From Bidens hawaiensis (taxonomy: Eukaryota; Streptophyta; Magnoliopsida; Asterales; Asteraceae): 64,000 bases of DNA. The first letter of the stretch is position 1. Every line of letters begins with the position of its first letter. The notes beneath the pieces are model-generated. The model was not told the DNA's origin and did not search any database. It worked only from the letters and a program-made list of their open reading frames with translations. This document shows, one piece after another, positions 56,749-64,000 of the stretch. The translations under genes were made by a program, and so were the position numbers. The DNA is taken from contig JAIQDT010000172.1 in assembly GCA_021521415.1 (NCBI GenBank), positions 1,570,501 to 1,634,500 of the forward strand. The letters run 5' to 3'.

Positions 56749-57872
56749 ATGGCCTCTCAATCCACCTCTGCTTCGTCAACCATGCCCTCATCAATTCCTC
56801 TCTCAAAGAGGACTTTTCCACCGATGCCTCCGCCAATCACGGCAGCAAAACGAACTACTGCTAATGGAAGCAGAACACAACTACCAATCTTCCAGAGATC
56901 GAAAACCACTACTGCTGCCCCGGTGGTTAATACTAACAGTGATTTTTCTTCTATGTTTTCGCAGGTTAAAGCATATATGGAGCAACAGATCAAGACTAAC
57001 CAGAGGATCCTTCGTGAGATAGAAGATCTCAGGAAGAATAAGAGGCCAGCAGAAGATCTCACTCCCATGGTGCCTAGGATGCTGGATTTCACCGGTCAAG
57101 GATCCTTGGCTCAGCTTTCGCAAGGATCTTCACTGTTTCAGCCAGGATCATCCATCCTCCAACAAGGGTCAATGGGTCAACAGGCTCAAGGATCCTCAAT
57201 GTTTCATTCATGATCATCCATCCTTCAACAGGGGTCCATGAGTCAGCAGGCTCAAGGATCCTCACTCTTTCACTCAGGATCACATATCCTTCTACAAGGG
57301 TCCATAGGTCAGCAGGCTCAAGGATCCTCACTCCTTCAGCCAGGATCATCCATCCTTTAACAGGGGTCCATGGGTCAGCACGCTCAAGGATCCTCACTCT
57401 TTCAGTCAGGATCACATATCCTTCAACAAGGGTTCGTGGGTTAACAGGCTCAAGGATACACGCAATTTCAGCAGGGGTCATCACTCATTCCGCAGGGATC
57501 CCTTGGGTTATATGTTTAAGGGTCCTATAATTCTCAACCACAAGGGTCCTTTGTTCAGGATCAAGCATCCTCAGGAATCCAGCACATACGATCTTCCGAA
57601 GTCCATGATGGGGACATAATCCCCATGCAGACCATATCCTCCAGAGGACCCACTCCGATTGCTGACTTCTCTTATCCCAGATACTCGTCTGGAATTCCAA
57701 ACTCCACCCAGCAGAGAGGTAACTGGTATAATCCTATATCTTTAGATATTAACCATGTTCCCATGCAGAATTCAGGTATCAACCAGGCCATGGCTAGGGA
57801 ATTACAGAAGCTAAAGGATATGATATCCAGTGTCCCGGGAGTGATATGTCCAATTCCTGAGATACCGGAGTG
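56749..57872 (+). pseudogene. gag N-terminal region of I with 66 bp repeats
   Basis: It starts MASQSTSASSTMPSSIPLSK with a clear ATG. After VKAYMEQQIKTNQRILREIE and PRMLDFTGQGS comes a 22-residue repeat, GSSILQQGSMGQQAQGSSLF with variants, about five to six times. Stops in the repeat (57211, 57358, 57442 region) are substitutions within units. The frame then continues as DFSYPRYSSGIPNSTQQRGN to a TGA at 57871. Between repeats and capsid core no known domain is seen. Confidence 0.8.
57146..57480 (+). repeat. 66 bp coding minisatellite in gag of I
   Basis: Unit starts at 57146, 57212, 57278, 57344 and 57410, exactly 66 bases apart, each with GATCA, CATCCTTCAACA and GGCTCAAGGATCCTCA. The period is a multiple of three, so unit number can change without shifting the frame. 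H has the same repeat at about 53830-53420. Confidence 0.9.
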
Positions 57873-59012
57873 AGGTCACAAATTATCCAGATTTGCTCCG
57901 CCCATATGTGATGGTGAAATTCCAAAGCGGTTCCAAACTCCCAACATGAAGACGTATGATGGGAGCACCGATCCGGAGGATCATGTTGCCCAATATAGGG
58001 AAATGATGGAAATTAACCGTGTTCCTGAAATACTTAAAGAGGCTTGCCTTTGTAAAGGATTTGGAGCCACATTAACGGGAGCTACGCTAAAATGGCTGCT
58101 AAGCCTTCCCCTTTCTCGGTTACATCTTTTTCTCATTTAGTTAATTTGTTTAACACTCAATTTTCCTGTAGTCGGAAATTTGAGAGGTTAACCATTGATT
58201 TATATCGTGTTATCCAACCTAGTGATGAATCCCTTAGGGATTTCGTTAACAGGTTCGGAAAGGAAGCTCTAGAAATCCCAAACCTTGATATGACTTCTGC
58301 TGTTGAAGCATTCAAGATGGGAATTCAAAAGGGCTCCCCTTTTTATGATGATTTAGTGATGACTCCATGCAGGACATTAGATGAAGTCAGAAACAGGGCA
58401 TTAAGATACATCCGCTTAGAAGAAGATAAAAAGATCCAGGATCGTCTTGGGGGACAAACAAAGCAAGAAACCCCTGAAAAGAATAAAGGATCCTTGAATA
58501 GGAACAAAAATTCGAAGTCGTACGCCAAGTTCAACAATCAGAACGTACGGGCAGTTGAAGAAGGATATGACGATGAAGACTATCCTTGAATCTTGGACTA
58601 TTGTTTCTCTGTAGATACTCATGGCTTGATTTGTGCCATGAAGGACCTGGGAGAAAAAGCGAGGTGGCCCCGAATGAATGAGAAGGTTGTCGGCTTCAAG
58701 GACAAGTCTAAGTGGTGCGCCTTCCACGAAGGTTTTGGCCACGCGACAGACGAGTGCATCGGCTTAAGGAAAGAAATTGGATACCTCCTGAGCAAGGGTC
58801 ACTTTAAAGAACTCTTGGGAAGGAAGAAATCCAAGATCCAGGATCCTGAAGATCTTCCACAGAAAGCAACACCTCCGCCGCCGGATGCCCATGTGATCAA
58901 CTTTGTCTCCAGAGACTATGAATTATTTAGAGATTCTTGTGCCATAGAAGAAAGTCCCGTAGAAGAATTCGAGTTGAATGATGAGAGAAGACCACTCATC
59001 CCCACTACTTGA
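57873..59012 (+). pseudogene. gag capsid and knuckle region of I
   Basis: RFQTPNMKTYDGSTDPEDHV (57930-57990), a frameshift near 58110, then FSVTSFSHLVNLFNTQFSCS, AVEAFKMGIQKGSPFYDDLV and LDEVRNRALRYIRLEEDKKI up to 58589. After a stop, KSKWCAFHEGFGHATDECIG (58706-58765) has the C-x2-H-x4-H-x4-C arrangement found in Tat gags. The part ends with VINFVSRDYELF and a TGA at 59010. Confidence 0.85.
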
Positions 59013-59841
59013 GTGACTAATCAGAGAATCTTTTTCAATTCAAGGATCCAGGATCCTAAACAAGACAAGCCAGATGTGCGAGCAGTTAATTTAATCTCGG
59101 GAGGTTCAGACATATGTGGAACTTCTTTTTCTGCAGCAAAAAGATTCGCCAAGGAGATCAAGATGGATAACGGAGATCATCCAATAGTGTCAACCACATT
59201 AACAACAAACAAGAGAATCTTCTTCGATGAGGAAGACAAGCTGAACATTCAGTATCCTCATCATGACGGTTTGATTATTACTTTATTTATCTCTAACCAT
59301 TATGTACGCAGGATCCTTGTGGACGGGGGCAGCTCGGACAACATTATCCAGCATGATGTCCTCAAAAAGATGAACATCCTGGATTCAGAAATCATCCCCA
59401 GAACATCGGTGCTAGTCGGTTTTAGTGGTTAAACCAAGAAGACATTGGGGGACATCAACCTCCCGATTTATATCGAAGGGTTAAATTCATACCAAAAATT
59501 TTGTGTTATAGATAACCTTTACTGTTGCAATGTTATTTTAGGTAGGTCTTGGCTTCATGAAATGAAGGCTATAGCCTCAACCTATCACCAATGCATCAAG
59601 TTACCTACTCCTTGGGGAGTTGTGAAGATAGTGGGTGACCAAGCAGAGGCTAAGAATTACTATTCATCATCAATGAAGCCAGCAGCCAAGCAAACTATAG
59701 CATAGCAACTACAACAACATCCTAGGGACGTGCTGAAAGCTCGGGAGAAAGACCTCAAAGAAGTGTCATTGGACCTCGAAGACCCAGAAATAAAAGTGTT
59801 CCTAGGATCCAGTATCTACCTTTGCCTTCAAGCACTTAGAC
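59013..59841 (+). pseudogene. Aspartic protease region of I
   Basis: RRILVDGGSSDNIIQHDVLK (59310-59370) gives the catalytic Asp with GG where many relatives have TG or SG. TAA at 59430 follows VGFSG, then INLPIYIEGLNSYQKFCVID and VILGRSWLHEMKAIASTYHQ complete the domain at about 59610. It connects to RT through a Lys/Glu-rich linker broken by TAG at 59703. Confidence 0.8.
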
Positions 59842-60668
59842 ATGACAAGTATTTCAAAAGAGGTAATCACTCATAAACTCGGCCTTGATTTGTCTGTGAA
59901 ACCCGTCCATCAGAAGCGAAGGAAATTCGCTCCTGAGAGGAACAAGATCATACAAGAAGAAGTTGAAAAACTTCTTAAGCCCGGTATGATCAGAGAGGTT
60001 CAATATCCTCGATGGCTAGCTAATGTGGCCGTAGTTTCAAAAAAGAATGGAAAGTGGAGGGTGTGTGTCTATTTCACGGATTTAAACAAGGCATGCCCCA
60101 AGGATCCTTTCCCATTACCACATATAGATGCCATGGTGGATGCAAGGCTGGACATGAAATGCTCACCTTTATGGATGCTTCTCTGGATTCCAACAAATTC
60201 AGATGGAACCATCTGATCAAGAGGATACAGCATTCATGACTCCAACCAGCATATATTGTTATACTGCTATGCCGTTTGGACTAAGAAATGCAGGAGCGAT
60301 GTACCAAAGACTAGTCAACATGATGTTCACGGACCAATTGGGCAAGACTACGGAGGTATACATAGACGATATGGTAGTAAAATCGAAGAAGGAAGAGGAT
60401 CACCTCAGGGACTTTGAGGAAGCATTCAATATCCTTGACCATTATAACATGAAACTAAACCCGTCCAAATGCCACTTCGGTGTTAAGGCTGGAAAGTTTC
60501 TGGTATATATGGTCACAAAGAGAGGAATTGAAGCAAGCCTGGAGCAGATCAAAGCCATTGTCAATCTCAAGTCTCCTGCGAATGCAAAAGACGTCCAGAG
60601 GCTCACCTGAAGAATAGCGGCCCTGAATAGATTCATCTCAAGATCCTCTGAGAAGTGCAAAGACTTCT
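59842..60668 (+). pseudogene. Reverse transcriptase of I
   Basis: HKLGLDLSVKPVHQKRRKFA and VSKKNGKWRVCVYFTDLNKA open the domain; the usual VDFTDLNKA has Asp changed to Tyr, a residue expected to be essential. A frameshift near 60180 follows, then YCYTAMPFGLRNAGAMYQRL and EVYIDDMVVKSKKEEDHL with an intact catalytic pair (about 60355-60375). It ends at SPANAKDVQRLT with TGA at 60608. Confidence 0.85.
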
Positions 60669-61868
60669 ATGATATCGTTAAAAAGAACAAGAAGTTTGAG
60701 TGGACTAAAAAGCATAAGCTGCGCTTACAGCCCTGAAGGATTACTTATCCTCAGCTCCAGCCCTGATGAAACCTGTGGATGGAGAACCTTGTATCTATAT
60801 ATTGCTGTCTCAGGAAATGCAGTGAGTGCGGTCTTGGTAAAAGATCATGAAGGTGAAAAACATCCTGTCTACTATGTAAATAAAAGTCTTCTAGATTCGG
60901 AGTCCAGGTATTCTCATTTAGAAAAGCTAATTCTTGCACTTATTATGGCTTCCACTAAACTGAGACATTAAGTTGAAACTCACCTTATTATTTTGAGAAC
61001 TAACTATCTTGTAAAGAATGTTCTTAGAAAACCAGAGTTGTCAGGTAGAATGGCTAAGTGGGCCGTAAAATTTAGTGCATATGATATCCAATACGAGCCG
61101 AGAACAACAATCAAGTCTCAAGCCCTAGCGGACTTTGTGGCTGATTTCACTAGTGATCTACAAAAAGAAGCTGACTTGGAAGTCCAACAACTGGAGAAGA
61201 TCAAGGATCCTTGGATAATCTTTACAGATGGTGAATCCAACGTGAGAGGAACGGGACTAGGGATCCTACTGAAATCGCCACAGGGGGATATATTACCCCA
61301 GTCCATAACTTGTGAGTTCCAGGCAACAAACAATGAAGCTGAGTACGAGGCTTTGATCGCAGTTTTGCAATTAGCCAAAAGCATGAGGATCAGGTATCTT
61401 CAAGTTTACGTAGATTCTTTATTGATACCTAACCACTTTAACGGCTCCTATGTTGTAAAAGGTGAGAAACTAATGAAATATTTAGACGTTGTGAAGGAAT
61501 TATCGAAATCCTTCGAAATATTTAGTATTACACAGGTACCGAGGGAAGAAAACGCTGGGGCAGATGCCTTAGCAAACTTAGTCTCATCTCTGAAGATTCC
61601 TGAAGATTTGAAAATCCCAATAATCCACATTCTCTCGCCAGCAATAGGAGAACAGGAAGTTGGAGAGATAACGAATGATAAAGAAATCATGCTCTGGGAT
61701 CCTTTATCCTCAAATAATAAAGGATCATGGATCCATCCTATCAAGAACTATATTCTGACTGGAGAGATTCCAGCCACAGAAAATCTCAAGTCCTTCAAGC
61801 TCAAGGTATCCCAATATATTTTGTTAAATGATATGGTATATAGAAATCTCTTGCAAGTCCATATTTGA
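60669..61868 (+). pseudogene. RNase H of I
   Basis: Connection domain in shifted frames (60669-60971), stop, then an open stretch of 291 codons (60993-61868). RNase H shows WIIFTDGESNVRGTGLGI (Asp), NNEAEYEALIAVLQLA (Glu), YVDSLL (Asp) and EENAGADALANL (Asp), so all four catalytic residues are visible. This is the best kept enzyme domain of the Tat pair. Confidence 0.9.
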
Positions 61869-62525
61869 GATGCATTGAGGATCCTGAGATCCAGGAAGTA
61901 CTCAAGGATTTTCATGAAGGAGATTGCGGAAATCACACAGGCGGAAGAGCATTATTTTCCAGAATACTTAGAGCTGGATACTTCTGGCCAACAATGAAGA
62001 AGGATGCGGTGGAGTATTCAAAGAAATGTGATGCTTGCCAAAGACACGCGAATATCCTTCATCAACCAGCAGAGCCCCTATATCCTATATCCTCCTCATG
62101 GCCTTTCATGAAATGGGGTATGGATATTGTAGGCAAGCTGCCAAAAGCACCAGGTGGAAAGGTATTTACGCTTGCTATGACTGACAACTTCTCCAAATGG
62201 ATTGAGGCAGAAGCATTTGTACAAGTCCAAGAAAGGGAAGTAATATCTTTTATTAAAAGAAATATTATAACTAGATTTGGTATTCCCGCCGAAATTGTTT
62301 GTGACAATGGTTCCCAATTTATCGGGAAAAGAACCACTAACTTTTGTGACAGTTGGGGCATCAAAATGATTACTTCGACTCCGGTTCATCCTCAAGCCAA
62401 TGGCCAAGCAGAGTCTAGCAACAAGATCATCATCAATAATCTAAAGAAGAAGCTAGGATCTAAGAAGGGAAAATGGGCTGAAGAACTTCCTAATGTTCTT
62501 TGGGAAGACAGAACTACAACCAAAA
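61865..62525 (+). pseudogene. Integrase of I, truncated
   Basis: It overlaps the RNase H frame end by four bases (frameshift). The zinc domain is HEGDCGNHTGG and KKCDACQRHAN. Core residues are MDIVGKLP (Asp), [12 protein letters not shown] (Asp) and GQAESSNK (Glu), all present. It is open to EDRTTT, then foreign sequence begins. The C-terminal DNA-binding part is missing. Confidence 0.9.
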
Positions 62526-62577
62526 ATCACTTGATCTAGCAACAAGATCATCATCAATAATCTAAAGTAGAAGCTAG
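62526..62577. repeat. Patchwork filler at the I truncation
   Basis: ATCACTTGATCTA (62526-62538) matches 62644-62656 in the following LTR. Bases 62535-62577 repeat 62414-62456 of the integrase gene: 43 bases with one mismatch (AAGAAG to TAGAAG). Confidence 0.85.
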
Positions 62578-62581
62578 TAAT

Positions 62582-64000
62582 TGTGACACTCGACAATTTC
62601 AGGTTAACTCCGTTAATTCAAACTCCGTCAATTCAAACTTAAGATCACTTGATCTATAACGCACATCTCATTACATTTAAACTAAGGTTTTAAATGACGC
62701 TTGACAATCACTACACATGTAGTCTTTCGGGATTGCACCAAAACGCAAACGAGTTGACTCAAACCATTGGTGAACAAACGACAAACATCAAAACAATAAT
62801 TATTTGATAATTATGTGTCAGGTTTATGTATTATTTTATATTTATATGTAGAACATTAACTCAATATGCAAAAGTCTATTTTATGCTAGAAAAGTAATAA
62901 CTAAAAGTAGAGGGGCCATTGTGTAATATGATTATTACTAAATAATATTAACAAACCCTAACCTCCCTCCCTCTCCCCTCATACGATCGGCCCCCCTCTC
63001 CCTCACACCCCCTTGCGACGGCAGCCACCACCACCACCATATCACTTCCGTTTTGACCTCGTTTTTCATAATCGGAGCATCCCGCACTTGTTTCTAGTTA
63101 TCCCTCACCTTCCTCTTGATTTTTTCTGCCTTTTTAAGGTATAAACATAAACCCTAATTTTCAAATATCATGTGCTAAGTGTTCATATGCTTTGTTTTGA
63201 TTAGATGATGCTTGATTATGCTTCGGTTATTGATTTAAATGATCTTGTGTGATTTTGAACGGTGAAATATTGTTAGATCATTGATTGTTCGTAAACCCTA
63301 GAGGGTTTACTACTGATTTTTATGGATAATTATGTTTATTGCATGTTTGGGTATATGTCGTATGCTTAGGATGCATGCTAGACGATTGTGTGTGCTTGCT
63401 GATTTTTGACAGCAGAGATAGTTAAACTTGAACCAGGTGTAACTTGTTAAATATAAAACCAAACTGGACTATTTATGAGTCTAAAAGGTAGTACTCTGAG
63501 TCTAGTTTTCAGAAAATCCAACCACGCCTAATTTGGAGGTGTTTTGGTTGCTCAAACGATTTAAATTTGATCAAAGGTCAAAACTTGTACTGGACAGATT
63601 GTTAAGTTATGTTTAGACGACTGTAAATGAATGTTAATTTGGTAATTGGTCGAAATTATTAACACTACAGTGTACTAGGTTGAGTCTAGTTTCTATAAAG
63701 TCCATGTTTGTTATTTTTGGACGTGTAAAAGTTAACTTTTATTATTTTACAAAACTGAAGTGCAAGTCTGAATAATGAGGTCTACTGTTAGGCTGTTTTG
63801 TAATTATCATATCTCATAAAGTACAAGACCAAATGGGTTAGTTCCACTTCTGGAAGCTAAAATACTGAGTTAATAATCTAACCCAATTGGTCTTGCATTA
63901 ATTGAAATTACCATTTAACGGGAATAACAAATATCATTCTGTTGCGCATGATTTTGACTGCTGTGAGTTACAGTAATGTTTTGTTCTTTGTGAGAAAACT
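62582..64000 (+). repeat. Probable gypsy LTR, 5' part, running off the window
   Basis: TGTGACACTCGACAATTTC is a typical gypsy LTR start and follows directly after the filler. It has a TATA-like ATTTTATATTTATATG (about 62830-62845) and a CT-rich stretch with CCACCACCACCACC (62960-63040). TTTTTAAGGTATAAAC at 63131-63146 resembles a 5' splice site and the LTR A sequence TTTAAGGTAATTG. No second LTR is in the window, so the call rests on its ends only. Confidence 0.5.

Larger units (their letters stand above)
55569..62525 (+). mobile_element. Element I: Tat-type gypsy element truncated in integrase
   Basis: LTR (55569-56663), primer site, gag with internal minisatellite, protease, RT, RNase H and integrase in order, each broken by few stops. 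It ends at about 62525 in the integrase sequence after EDRTTT, where H continues normally for another 140 codons. There is no 3' LTR. Confidence 0.85.

Noticed and set aside
62582..64000. Host gene promoter and 5' exon with CT-rich leader and splice site
   Set aside because: The TGTGACACTCGAC start right after a retrotransposon break and the absence of any coding frame favour an LTR, though the right end is outside the window and this remains open.

Overview
This window is a retrotransposon graveyard from a flowering-plant nuclear genome. It is AT-rich and full of stop codons and frameshifts, it holds Ty3/gypsy and Ty1/copia elements of plant-specific lineages, and I see no intact host gene, rRNA or functional tRNA. 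The wording of the gag and pol remnants (a copia gag resembling those of daisy-family elements, Tekay-type chromoviruses, Tat-type gypsy) suggests a eudicot, perhaps Asteraceae; that is an inference from family memory and was not searched.

Layout. (1) 1-7874: a decayed Tekay-like chromovirus, A, on the + strand: tail of the 5' LTR, gag, protease, RT, RNase H, integrase, chromodomain-like tail and a 2.16 kb 3' LTR. (2) 7875-7966: a 92 bp G-rich spacer, then the beginning of an LTR of family B (7967-8202). That LTR is split by (3) 8203-32175: a 24 kb Sirevirus-like copia element, E, with 1.07 kb LTRs, target duplication TTAAA, gag-pol and a long env-like coiled-coil region. The env-like region of E is split by (4) 16839-26750: a 3'-truncated gypsy element, C, on the - strand, whose RT is itself split by (5) 18334-21594: a small non-autonomous LTR element, D, with target duplication TAGTA. 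(6) 32181-32572 is the rest of the first B LTR. (7) 32573-38086 is a second, internally deleted copy of A that lacks its 5' LTR, followed by the same 92 bp spacer and (8) 38179-45475, a complete pol-less element B on the - strand. Units 1-6 and 7-8 read as a tandem duplication of an A-spacer-B block that happened before E inserted. (9) 45476-48891: a G-rich tract, an unrecognised decayed coding stretch, the 3' end of an unknown copia element and one Sirevirus-type LTR, G. (10) 48892-55004 (- strand, H) and 55569-62525 (+ strand, I): two Tat-type gypsy elements placed head to head, H lacking protease and RT, I truncated in integrase. (11) 62582-64000: a probable LTR running off the window.

How the parts relate. 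Nothing here forms a working operon or pathway. The elements are autonomous-type elements (A, C, E, H/I) and non-autonomous relatives (B, D). B keeps the LTR-adjacent signals and a gag zinc-knuckle remnant of the A lineage but no pol, so it would have depended on A-type enzymes. D has only LTRs, primer site, purine tract and about 25 copies of a short CGAGCACAC-type motif that also recurs in the LTRs of E and G.

The features most worth a second look are a tRNA-like module (A box, B box, trailing T runs) at an equivalent place inside the LTRs of both A and B; three deletion or truncation junctions that carry short copied filler sequence; and the head-to-head Tat pair, whose U3 contains a duplicated G-box/W-box composite.
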